Positions 18,024-26,712 of a stretch of 64,000 bases of DNA are shown here, piece by piece. The stretch lies in the NCBI GenBank assembly GCA_964538065.1, contig CAZIDG010000007.1:25412-89411 (forward strand), in the 5' to 3' direction. Made by a program: the position numbers and the translations under genes. Positions within the stretch are counted from its first letter, which is position 1, and each line of letters opens with the position of its first letter. Source of the stretch: G963664225 sp964538065 (GTDB lineage: Bacteria > Verrucomicrobiota > Verrucomicrobiia > Limisphaerales > UBA1319). Below the pieces are notes generated by a model that made no database searches, was not told the origin of the DNA, and was given only the letters and a program-made list of their open reading frames with translations.

Positions 18024-19978
18024 ATCAGCTTCGACGCAACATCATGCTCGGAACAGCCGGCCATGTGGATCATGGCAAGAGCGCCCTTGTGAAGCTGCTC
18101 ACCGGCTGCGAAACCGATACGCTCGCCGAGGAAAAGCAACGTGGGCTCACAATCGATCTCGGTTTTGCCCCCTGCCAAATGGCGGATAAACGCATCGTGG
18201 GTATCGTCGATGTTCCCGGTCATGTCGATTTTATCCGCAATATGGTCGCCGGTGCCCATGGCATCGACGTGGTGATTTTCGTTGTGGCTGCCGACGACGG
18301 GATCATGCCCCAGACCCATGAACACCTGCATATCCTCACCCTGATGGGATTGCGCCACGGCATAGTGGCTTTGACGAAAATCGACCTTGTCGATGCAGCC
18401 CGTCGGAATTTTGTAGTCAAGGATTTGCGCAGATTATTGTCGGACACCTTTCTGGCCAACGCGCCCATCTGCCCCATGTCCAACATCACCGGGGAGGGAT
18501 TTGATTATTTCTATGATTCCTTGAATAAGGTCGTGGATGCCTGTGGAGATCGCTCCAACGACGGACTTTTTCGCCTTTGGGTTGAGGATGCCTTTACGAT
18601 TCGCGGCGCCGGGACCGTGGTAACCGGCATACCCACCCATGGCCGCATTCAGGTGGGTGGACAGCTCCATTTGCTGCCTGCAGGACTGTCCGGTCATGTG
18701 CGCCGCATGCAAGTCTATGGTAACGACTCCGCGGAGGCTTCAGCAGGTGAGTGTGTTGCACTAAACATCCCTGAATTGGATCACCAGACCATAAAAAGGG
18801 GCATGACTCTGGTGGAATCTGGGGTCTGGACGCCAGTCACAATGGCGGAAGCAGAATTAAGCATCCTGAAGGCGATTCCAGGGAAGATTGATGATTATCT
18901 GGAGGTTCAGCTGCATGTTGGCACAGCTTCGGTTGCAGCAAACCTGGCCATGCTCGAACTCGACGAAATGAGGGGCGGGCAAAAACAATTCGTCCAGCTT
19001 CGCCTCGCGACACCGTTGCCACTAACACCGGGTGAGCGCTTTGTTGTTCGCGCCAACATTCCGGATTCTGGCGTCAACGGAATGACGACCATTGGCGGAG
19101 GACAAATCCTTGGATTAAGCAATGCGCGCCTGCGCCGCAAAAAACAGTGGACACTGGACACGCTTGCGTCCCGCCGTGCCGCTGTGGGCGATCCCTTGCG
19201 GTGGTGCGAGCAAATGGTGCGCGAATCTGATGCACCAGTCAGCATGGCCTCGCTTCAAAAGCAATGCTGGAACCGCAGCGATGAAATCGCCGCCACGCTG
19301 GACCGGTTACAGAAGGAGGGCCGTATCATTCGCACCGCCAGTGGAGGCTGGATCGATCGTGATTCTGTCCATAATAACAGCGACAAAATCCTTGCTGCAG
19401 TCAAGGCATTTCATGCCACTCACCCCCAAAATGCTGGCATCAGCCGCGAGGAACTGCTATCGAGTCTTGTCTTGAACCCCGAATGTCTGGATGCAGCGAT
19501 GGATTTGCTATTACAGGCAAAATCTGTTGTACGAAACGGACCACTGCTGGCCCTGGCTGGCTGGAGCGCGTGTCTGCCTGATCGCGATCAACAATTATGC
19601 GACCGGCTTGCCTCCAGACTGCTCCAGGCAGGGTGGCAACCTCCGGTCCTGGAGGAGTTGGCCGTCGTACTGGGAGAACCACTTCAGCGCGTCACGGCCG
19701 TCATGCGGCTCCTTGCAGAACGAGGAGTGACGGTTAAACTGGATGACAAAATCTGGATGCATCGCGACGCCGTGGAGGCCGCAAAGCATATCGCCCTCAA
19801 GTTGTTCAAAAAAGGCACGTCCTTTTCGACCATGGATTTCCGCGACGCCCTCGGTGTCAGCCGTAAATTTGCAGTTCCATTGGTGGATCATCTGGATAAA
19901 ATCCGATTTACAGTCCGTTCTGGAAACAACCGAACGCCGGGCGTTGAAGCAAGAAAAATGCTTGTTCCGAATATCTGA
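18020..19978 (+). CDS. selB: Selenocysteine-specific elongation factor
   Basis: A 652-residue translational GTPase that delivers Sec-tRNA(Sec) to UGA codons marked by a SECIS hairpin. G1 is GTAGHVDHGKS near the N terminus, G3 is DVPGHVDFIRNM, G4 is TKIDLVD. EF-Tu-like domains 2 and 3 follow (RGAGTVVTGIP), and the last about 250 residues form the winged-helix SECIS-binding domain IV (for example FSTMDFRDALGVSRKFAVPLVDHLD). I use the ATG at 18020, in a four-base overlap with selA; longer in-frame starts run into selA. The selD start follows the stop by one base. Confidence 0.96.
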   Translation: MNQLRRNIMLGTAGHVDHGKSALVKLLTGCETDTLAEEKQRGLTIDLGFAPCQMADKRIVGIVDVPGHVDFIRNMVAGAHGIDVVIFVVAADDGIMPQTHEHLHILTLMGLRHGIVALTKIDLVDAARRNFVVKDLRRLLSDTFLANAPICPMSNITGEGFDYFYDSLNKVVDACGDRSNDGLFRLWVEDAFTIRGAGTVVTGIPTHGRIQVGGQLHLLPAGLSGHVRRMQVYGNDSAEASAGECVALNIPELDHQTIKRGMTLVESGVWTPVTMAEAELSILKAIPGKIDDYLEVQLHVGTASVAANLAMLELDEMRGGQKQFVQLRLATPLPLTPGERFVVRANIPDSGVNGMTTIGGGQILGLSNARLRRKKQWTLDTLASRRAAVGDPLRWCEQMVRESDAPVSMASLQKQCWNRSDEIAATLDRLQKEGRIIRTASGGWIDRDSVHNNSDKILAAVKAFHATHPQNAGISREELLSSLVLNPECLDAAMDLLLQAKSVVRNGPLLALAGWSACLPDRDQQLCDRLASRLLQAGWQPPVLEELAVVLGEPLQRVTAVMRLLAERGVTVKLDDKIWMHRDAVEAAKHIALKLFKKGTSFSTMDFRDALGVSRKFAVPLVDHLDKIRFTVRSGNNRTPGVEARKMLVPNI

Positions 19979-19979
19979 C

Positions 19980-21578
19980 ATGAAAATCGATTTTGCCAAA
20001 AGGCGGCGGGTTATGGAACGTTCCCAGGCTCTTGGCCATTGCATTTGCGATGCCCGCCGCCCCTGCCCTTGTGCAACGCTCCGTGAACATAATCTTTGTC
20101 CTTGCGCGGGGGAACGCCCCGATCCCGATGGATTATCACAGGTTAAACTCCTGGATTACACTCACAACGCAGGCTGCGCCTCCAAAATTGCACCCTCTGA
20201 TCTCGATGCGGTGCTGGCGAGGCTGCCGGTTGTTGAAGATGCCTCGGTGATTTCCGGTCTGGCTGCCGCCGATGACGCGGCCATCTACAGGATTTCGGAT
20301 GGCTTGCATCTGGTACAAACGGTGGACGTGTTTACCCCATGCGTGGATGATCCGCGGCTCTTTGGACACATTTGCGCCGCAAACTGTCTCTCGGACATTT
20401 ATGCCATGGGCGGCACCCCCCGAACAGCTTTGAGCGTGCTAGCCTTTCCCTCGGAAACATTGCCTGGCGAGGTCATTTTTCAGATGTTGTCCGGCGCGAT
20501 GGAGACATTTCGCGAGGCTGGCGTCTCCCTCGTGGGGGGACATAGCATCAAGGATGACGAAATTAAACTCGGCTTTGCCATTACCGGTTTGATCGATCCC
20601 AAATCAGCAGCCTCGCTGGAACACCCCTCCGAAGGAGATGTACTGGTTTTGACCAAACCGCTTGGTACAGGAATTCTGTCGTTTGCCCGACAGATCGGTC
20701 GTCATTTTCCAGAAGGCCAGCAGGCAGCCCAGACTTCGATGGCCACCTTAAATAAGGAAGCTGCAATCGCCATGCTGGAATCGGGGGCATCGGCATGCAC
20801 CGATGTCACTGGTTTTGGCCTTTTCGCACACCTGCGTCGGATGTTGCGGCAGAGCCGGCATGGCGCCCTGCTTTTTGCCGAGTCTCTACCTTCGTTTCCC
20901 GGGACACGGGATGCCCTCCTCCAGGGGATTATTCCTGGTGCAATTGAACGAAACCGGGAATATGTCGGTGACAACGTCCATGTGGAGCCCGGCGTTGACG
21001 AATCAGCCGTGAACCTGGGCTATGATGCCCAGACCTCTGGCGGGCTTCTCATTGCCATTCCTCCCGAACGACTGGAGTCGCTCCGGGACAATCTGATCCG
21101 CCGTGGCGCCGGTGCATTTGTCATTGGCAGAATTACCTCCGAACCTGCTGGTGTGATCACGGTGCTTCCTTCCTGCAGTAACGTCCAGCCCGTGTTCCAT
21201 GCCAATTCAGTTTCAAAGGAAAACAATCCCATGCCAGCATCCCCTCCTGATTCCCCAGACAATCACTCGAACTGTTGTGCCGACATCTTCAAGAACGACA
21301 CCACTCAAAGCACAGCGGCTGAAACGCAAAAGGCATTTGGTGCCATGATGCGATCCGTCCAGGCGCCCGGCATGCTGGACGAAAAAACGAAGGAACTCAT
21401 CTTGTTCAGCCTTGTCATTGGCAACCGATGCCAACCTTGTTTTGATGCACACTATCGAAGAGCGAAGGATTTGGGCATTACACAGGCTGAATTGGACGAA
21501 GCCGCCTGGTGTGCCATTGCGATGGGGGGCGCGCCGGTCAAAATGTTTTATCAGGAGAATCTCCAACGCCTCAAGTAG
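19980..21578 (+). CDS. selD: Selenophosphate synthetase fused to an AhpD-like carboxymuconolactone decarboxylase domain
   Basis: A single uninterrupted 532-residue frame. Residues 1-49 are a Cys-rich extension with three CxC pairs (Cys21/23, 29/31, 40/42). Residues 56 to about 400 are SelD, which makes selenophosphate from selenide and ATP: the active-site loop NAGCASK has Cys66 and Lys69, the second Cys of the usual GCGCK loop is Ser, and ADDAAIY, GGHSIKDDEIKLGFAITG and SGGLLIAI are present. From Met418 a carboxymuconolactone decarboxylase/AhpD-like domain follows, with the redox pair Cys484/Cys487 (RCQPCFDAHY). No stop lies between the domains, but AAGGA precedes the Met418 codon by 10 bases, so a separate short product is also possible. 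The start is one base past the selB stop. It uses Cys, not Sec, at both active sites. Confidence 0.93.
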   Translation: MKIDFAKRRRVMERSQALGHCICDARRPCPCATLREHNLCPCAGERPDPDGLSQVKLLDYTHNAGCASKIAPSDLDAVLARLPVVEDASVISGLAAADDAAIYRISDGLHLVQTVDVFTPCVDDPRLFGHICAANCLSDIYAMGGTPRTALSVLAFPSETLPGEVIFQMLSGAMETFREAGVSLVGGHSIKDDEIKLGFAITGLIDPKSAASLEHPSEGDVLVLTKPLGTGILSFARQIGRHFPEGQQAAQTSMATLNKEAAIAMLESGASACTDVTGFGLFAHLRRMLRQSRHGALLFAESLPSFPGTRDALLQGIIPGAIERNREYVGDNVHVEPGVDESAVNLGYDAQTSGGLLIAIPPERLESLRDNLIRRGAGAFVIGRITSEPAGVITVLPSCSNVQPVFHANSVSKENNPMPASPPDSPDNHSNCCADIFKNDTTQSTAAETQKAFGAMMRSVQAPGMLDEKTKELILFSLVIGNRCQPCFDAHYRRAKDLGITQAELDEAAWCAIAMGGAPVKMFYQENLQRLK

Positions 21579-22461
21579 AGGAGGATTTCGGCATGTCAGG
21601 GCCCTTTTCCGGCAGCGCAAGGCGAGGCTCGATGGCACCACACGTCGTACATTCCAGACACCGCACACAGCCTGTAACATTGACTTTCTGATCCACCTTC
21701 ACTCCCATCGAGCATCGACTCCGGCACAGGTTGCACTCGATGCATTCCTTGGGGTTGAACTGAAGATGAAACAGGCTGATTCGGTTAAACAAGGCCAGCA
21801 ATCCACCCAGTGGGCAGAAAATCCTGCACCAGGGTCGATGGATAAACAGAGCCACTCCTATGAAGATGACCACGATCGCGCTCTTCAAACCGCTCATGAG
21901 CCAACCGTTGCCAGCCATCATGCTCTGCACGGAATAGGGAAGGCCGGCCTCAATCGCGCCTGCGGGACATAAACGACAGATGGATATGGTTTGTTCCTCA
22001 AAGGGAATTCCCTTGTATCCCAACGCGGCAGGCAGCAACAGGACCAGGCCGACCAACACAGCGTAACGAGTGTATCCCACCCAGGACGGCAGACGAATTT
22101 TGTTCGGCACGATTTTCCCTAGCAAGTCCTGCAGAAATCCAAAGGGACACGCCCAGCCACAAACAAGAGAACCGGAGATGGCCCCCACAGCCAATAGTAA
22201 TCCAATCAGCAAATATGGAACCTCGCCCACCAGCGGCAACATGGCCGCGTAATTGGCCATCACACCCACTGGACAGGCAAAGGATGACAGCGGACAGGAA
22301 TAGCAATGAAACACACATCCGGGAATCCCCTGCAACCATCGGCCCAACGGTGCCAGCCACACAGCAAGGAATCCGGTTTGCACCCAGGGGCGCCACCGTG
22401 CCAGTGCACGACCAAGTGCTGTTGATTGCCGTTGCTGGCCATTGGAAACAGGACATTCCAT
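21571..22461 (-). CDS. Membrane-bound 4Fe-4S polyferredoxin (NapH/YccM-like)
   Basis: A 296-residue protein with about four to five membrane helices and many cysteine clusters: CYSCPLSSFACPVG and CGWACPFG near the N-terminal helices, CRLCPAG, then CRIFCPLGG, and two C-terminal ferredoxin motifs, CIECNLCRSRC and CVRCLECTTC. NapH-type proteins pass electrons from quinol or low-potential donors across or along the membrane to a partner. Its stop overlaps the end of the converging selD gene by eight bases. It follows the candidate selenoprotein on the same strand by 34 bases, with no clear ribosome binding site. An in-frame TGA lies four codons upstream of the ATG, so the start is firm. Confidence 0.85.
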   Translation of the reverse strand: MECPVSNGQQRQSTALGRALARWRPWVQTGFLAVWLAPLGRWLQGIPGCVFHCYSCPLSSFACPVGVMANYAAMLPLVGEVPYLLIGLLLAVGAISGSLVCGWACPFGFLQDLLGKIVPNKIRLPSWVGYTRYAVLVGLVLLLPAALGYKGIPFEEQTISICRLCPAGAIEAGLPYSVQSMMAGNGWLMSGLKSAIVVIFIGVALFIHRPWCRIFCPLGGLLALFNRISLFHLQFNPKECIECNLCRSRCSMGVKVDQKVNVTGCVRCLECTTCGAIEPRLALPEKGPDMPKSSST

Positions 22462-22472
22462 ATAGAAGTGTC

Positions 22473-22491
22473 AGACCGCGCCATGCGGCCT
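22473..22491 (-). promoter_or_regulatory. Candidate bacterial SECIS hairpin
   Basis: Reading the - strand, a 7-base-pair stem (AGGCCGC / GCGGTCT, one G-T pair) with a 5-base loop ATGGC starts 13 bases after the UGA at 22507-22505, so the loop begins 20 bases past the UGA. That is within the usual spacing for bacterial SECIS elements. No T tract follows, which argues against a terminator. The first two loop bases lack the G preferred by the common consensus, so this is tentative. Confidence 0.4.
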
Positions 22492-22495
22492 CAAA

Positions 22496-22870
22496 TCATT
22501 TAATTCAAGTCGGACATGGGGTCTTAGCTCCCACATCAACGCGGATCTTCCACGCGGCAGGCTGCTTGTTGGCCTGCTCTTGCGCCCACCGGTCCAACAC
22601 TTCGGCCGGATTGGCCACCCCGTCCAATTTGGGTGGCCGTGGTGCAGGCTGGCGGTTGGCGTACTGCAAACCGCTTGTGGAAAAAGCCTTGATGATCTGT
22701 GTTTCCCAGGCGGCCTCCCCATCAACAGTATCGACGCTGGTCATGTGCCGCGCGCCATAATACAACAAGGCAAGTCCAGCCACAGCCACGGCCAGACCAG
22801 GCCAGAAATCATGGTGCTCCAGCGACCGCAGAGCAGGATTCACCGGTGGTTGGGGTATGCGTTTTGTCAT
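22496..22870 (-). CDS. Small membrane protein ending Cys-Pro-Thr-UGA: candidate selenoprotein
   Basis: From the ATG at 22870 the frame encodes 121 residues: a short basic Pro-rich N terminus, one membrane helix (about residues 24-40) and an extracytoplasmic part ending VDVGAKTPCPT. The next codon is UGA (22507-22505), which would place selenocysteine at residue 122 in a CxxU redox motif (C119-P-T-U122), followed by Ile, Lys and a second UGA (22498-22496) as the true stop. The gene lies 33 bases after the tRNA-Sec gene on the same strand and opposite selABD, and a hairpin follows the first UGA. If the first UGA is a plain stop the product is simply 121 residues. I do not recognise the family. 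An in-frame ATG at 22900 is an alternative start. Confidence 0.55.
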
Positions 22871-22903
22871 GGCCACCCTACCCCGCGACAGGGAATACAT
22901 TAC

Positions 22904-23000
22904 TGGCGGAGGTGGATGGGAATCGAACCCACCTGGGACTTTGTTGAGCCCCACGCTGGTTTTGAAGACCAGGAGCGCCACCAGGTCGCCCCACACCTCC
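22904..23000 (-). tRNA. selC: tRNA-Sec (anticodon UCA)
   Basis: The - strand folds as a selenocysteine tRNA of 94 bases plus an encoded CCA. The acceptor 5' strand is GGAGGTGT and the 3' strand CCACCTCC, discriminator G, with the eighth position a T-C mismatch. The D stem is extended (GGGCG/CGCTC), the anticodon arm is CTGGT-CTTCAAA-ACCAG with anticodon TCA, and there is a long variable arm (TGGGGC/GTCCCA around an 8-base loop). The T arm is GTGGG-TTCGATT-CCCAT. The size, the UCA anticodon and the large variable arm exclude an ordinary serine or tryptophan tRNA. It is the natural partner of the adjacent selABD genes. Confidence 0.95.
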
Positions 23001-23008
23001 CAACCGAG

Positions 23009-23031
23009 GCATCCTGCCGGGGGCAGGATGC
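23009..23031 (-). other. Perfect 10-bp hairpin immediately 5' of tRNA-Sec
   Basis: GCATCCTGCC and GGCAGGATGC flank a 3-base loop, ending eight bases before the tRNA 5' end. There is no T tract on the - strand, so it is not a standard terminator. It may separate the upstream gene from the tRNA transcript or help 5' processing. Confidence 0.5.
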
Positions 23032-23118
23032 ATGATACATTGATATCCGGCCAGTCGCGTCACGGGGATTATTGGGACAGATATGCCGAAGGATTTCAAT
23101 CCGAATTACGGCCCTTGT

Positions 23119-26100
23119 CTATTTCGCAACTTTTTGGATTTGGGCCTCCAATTCTTCAAATGCAAATCCTTCCTCAACGACCTGGTGGGCACCGTTGGCG
23201 AGAATGAACCATGGCAATGCCGAAGCCTTCGTGGCCCATTTCGTACTGTCGGATGCCTCGGTCACTCTCCCTATCGGTAACTTCACCTGGCTGGTGGTTT
23301 TCCATTCGTTGAAAACATCATCTGTGATCACCACTGCTTGAACACACACCAGGCAGATCCCTTTGCTCTGCAATGCAGCGGCCTGTTCGTTCAACTGACG
23401 CATGATATATCGGGACGGCCGTTGGCCAGCATCAAACAGACAAACCAGCACAGGCTTCCCATCAGGAGCGGCTTCGGGGCCAAGATGCACCGTGCTCATA
23501 TCAGGAAGTTTTTGCCCCTTGAGAGTTTGCCGCCGGGGTGTCTCACTTGATGGATTGGAATAAGATCTCAGATTAATCACAATATTGGTGTCACCAGCCT
23601 CGGCCGTGGCCTGTCCATAACCACTTTGAGAATTAGCATTGAGCGAAACATGCCCTTCGCAGACTTTGAATTGGAAATGTCCCTTGCTGTCTGTCGTCAC
23701 GCTGCCACTTGGCTGTCCATCGCCATTCAGAAACACATTTGCACCGGATACAGGCTTTTCTTTGTCATCCAGGACCTGTCCCGCCACAATGCGGTCGACC
23801 ACTTTGAGAACAACAGGTTCCAATTCCACGTGCATATTTTCAGGCTCCGTGACTGCCTCCTGCTGTCTTTCACCATATCCTTTGCGTGAGGCACACACCA
23901 TAAACGTTCCACCCACTGGCACACCCTTAATCTCGTAGCGCCCCTCCGCGCTGGTGGATATGCGCTTCTCCTCGTACCAATTATAGCTATTCCCCCCTTT
24001 AAGTTGCAGGCCTATCTGGGTCTCGGCCAAGGGGGTGCCAGCCGGATCCTTCACAACTCCAGTGAGCGTCACTGCCGGTTTCAAAATAACATTGAGATTC
24101 GTGATATCCTCCGAGATCTCTTCAATGGCACCAACCTCATGGGCCATGTCGCGAACCACCAGAATCGCCCCTGATTGTCCCTGCCAGGGTTCCAGCGACC
24201 AACTAAGCTTGAAGGTGCCATTGGTGTCTGTTTTGAACCATCGCACCTCGTTGCGCGGTGGAAACACAGCCAGTTGAGCTCCTTCGACAGGCTTTCCTGC
24301 TGCATCAACAACTGTGCCCAGAAGTTTGTTAACTTTGGTCTGTTCGCCCATGTTGGAGGACTGTCCCAACCGGACAATCACATTGGTATCACCCCCCTCA
24401 GCTCCTACAGAGCCATGCATGTTCCCTTTATTCGCTGAAAGCTGAATCCGTCCCTCGCAAACCGCATCGAACGCAAAACGCCCCTCAGGGTCCGTCTGCA
24501 CGTTGCCATCAGGTTGATCATTGCCGTAAAGATGCACATTCGCCTTCGCCACAGGTTTTTCGTCTTGATTGAGCACCACGCCCGCCAGTTTGAGCGTGGC
24601 CGGTCTCAGTTCGATGGGGTCAAGTTCCAGCCGTGAGGTATCCGTTTCGGTGATATTGTGGTTCTGTTTCTGGCCATACCCCGGCGCTCTTACAATGATG
24701 CCATACTTTCTGCCAAGCGGCAGGGCCGGAATTTCGAACCGGCCTTCAGGCAAAATGCGCACCATGTCCTTGAGCCAAATTCCCATGCGCCCCGTCCAGA
24801 AAACCAGCGTCACATTGATATTGGTAAGCGATTTTTCCTCCGAGACGACTCGCCCAGCCAGTGTGAGCCCTGGTACAAGTTTAAGATCCAAAGCCCCGGT
24901 GTCTTCGTCAACTTCCTGTGCTACGGCGAGATTGTTTTCGGCATCCCGAACAAACAAACACATCGATTCGTTGCCTTGCTGGCGATACCCATTCGGATTC
25001 AATGAAAGTTCAAACACCCCATTGGTGTCGGTTTTATAGGAAACATCGGGGCTGTAATTTCCACCAATCAAGCGTATTGGAAGCCCTGGTGCCGGTTGAC
25101 CATCTGGTTTCCGAACTGTACCCCGTATTTTCACCGCTTCCGCCATTTCGATCTCAATGCGATTGGTCTTGCCATTCTCGATCTGGACAGTGGTCTGCTG
25201 CATAGGCCGGCTTTCATGATTGAATAACAAAGAGTATTCGCCGGGCACCAAACGCAGTCGTGCCAACCCAGTGGCGTCCGTCACCATCGACACGTTGTTT
25301 TTACCACCATTGGCACTGACGTTGACATCGGACACTGGTTTGCGATCGGATTTGGCTACTGTCATCACCTCCAAAACGCCGCCATGAATTGCGATGATCT
25401 TGACATCCCGAGTGGTTTGTCCTGCTTCCACAGACACAGGCACGGACTCAGCCACCCACTCAGTAGAGTTGGGTTTTCCGATGACTGCGCGCAGTTCAAA
25501 GGAACCTTCCGGGACATCATTGATCCGAAACGCACNNNNNNNNNNNNNNNNNNNNNNNNNNNNNNNNNNNNNNNNNNNNNNNNNNNNNNNNNNNNNNNNN
25601 NNNNNNNNNNNNNNNNNNNNNNNNNNNNNNNNNNNATGACTGCGCGCAGTTCAAAGGAACCTTCCGGGACATCATTGATCCGAAACGCACCGTCAGGACC
25701 TGATGGAGTGATTTCATTCTCGAAGGGCATGGCGTACCCACCTTGAACGTTCAACAACAACATTCTGGCCTGGGAGACAGGCTGTTGAGTATCGCCAGTC
25801 AAAACCCGGCCCTCAATGTTTCCACTGGGCTTCATGGTCAGTTGTATATTCTCCTGTCCAGCGCGATAGCCATCGTTTTCCAGATTCCACGAGGACTCCT
25901 CATCCTTCATCGAGCTCATAACTTTTCCGGGGTGTAGAGCCGCTAATTGGGCCACGGCATTCGTAGGAAAACCGCTTATCGCGAACCGTCCGCCAACATC
26001 GGTGCGGGCGGCAAAACGATCATGCAGAGGCTTGCCCGTCAAATGTTGAAACTGTTTGGTGCCATTGGTCTCAGTTATGAGATAGGCTAGGCTGACCCAG

Positions 26101-26558
26101 ACTTCTGTATCAGCCAGGGGCTGTTTTGCTTCATCCACCACCGTGCCCGACACAGTTCCAGGAGACGTCAACACCAAGCGTAATTCCGTGTTCGGATCTC
26201 GCTTTATCCTTTTATTGAGGTAGATCCAGGATGGTGCGAGGCCTGATTTGTTGGCCAGCAACCAGCCATCGCGAGCAGTTTCCTGAATCCGAAAGCTGCC
26301 ATCGACGCCTGTTTCAACTTTTTGAGCTATTTGCGGTCCGTATTCTGGAACGCCCTCGTTTGCAAAACACCAATATTCCACTGAGGCACCCACAACGGGA
26401 GTCCCGGCGACATCAGTAACCTTGCCAAACCAGATGGTGGCGTTGGTGGAGGAAGTCGAGGTTTGAGAATCTACGGCACGCTCCTGCCCCTGGGCATGGC
26501 ATACCACACCCATGAGCACAGTAGCGGCGACAAGCAGGCAACGCCGCATCATGTTCAT
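23119..26558 (-). CDS. Secreted carboxypeptidase-regulatory-repeat protein with C-terminal thioredoxin-like domain
   Basis: After collapsing the assembly gap (55-base duplicates at 25481-25535 and 25636-25690) this is one frame of about 1094 residues. A signal peptide (MRRCLLVAATVLMGVVCHAQ) is followed by roughly ten carboxypeptidase regulatory-like/Ig-fold repeats with the pattern GxVxDxxGxPVxGAxVxV (for example VTDVAGTPVVGASVEYW, VVDEAKQPLADTEVWV, VVLNQDEKPVAKANVHLYG). The last about 150 residues look like a thioredoxin fold (KPVLVCLFDAGQRPSRYIMRQL ... LPWFILANG) but without a CxxC, so it is probably structural or a binding module. Similar proteins occur with BlaR1-type peptidases in Planctomycetes and Verrucomicrobia; none is seen here. 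The function is unknown, probably cell-surface. Confidence 0.75.
25481..25690. other. Scaffold gap flanked by a 55-base duplicate
   Basis: Bases 25481-25535 and 25636-25690 are identical around 100 Ns. Collapsing them brings both parts of the regulatory-repeat gene into one frame. Confidence 0.95.
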
Positions 26559-26663
26559 GTTCTTGTTGTTAATTTTTCTTAGCGTCGAGTGTCAGCGGGT
26601 TGCTCAGCACCTGGAAGGGACTGAACACTTCGGCCTTACCGATCAACGGACGCTGCGACTTTT

Positions 26664-26712
26664 GGGGCTCCCGCCATGAGAGCGAACAAACGCCTCCTCA
26701 CCCAAACTCGAA
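26664..26712. repeat. Dispersed 49-base repeat, copy A
   Basis: This segment matches 28685-28733 at 41 of 49 positions without gaps. It spans the last codons (ending EFG and TGA) of the secreted protein gene at 26698 and about 30 bases beyond it. On the + strand it reads CGCCATGAG, then GCGAACA, then GCCTCCTCA in both copies. Confidence 0.6.

Noticed and set aside
19980..21578. SelD or its AhpD-like domain as a Sec-containing protein
   Set aside because: The relevant positions are TGC/TGT cysteine codons and the frame has no internal UGA.
22461..22507. Readthrough of both UGA codons into a longer product
   Set aside because: After the second UGA the frame is antisense-like sequence that differs from the polyferredoxin frame and has no domain.
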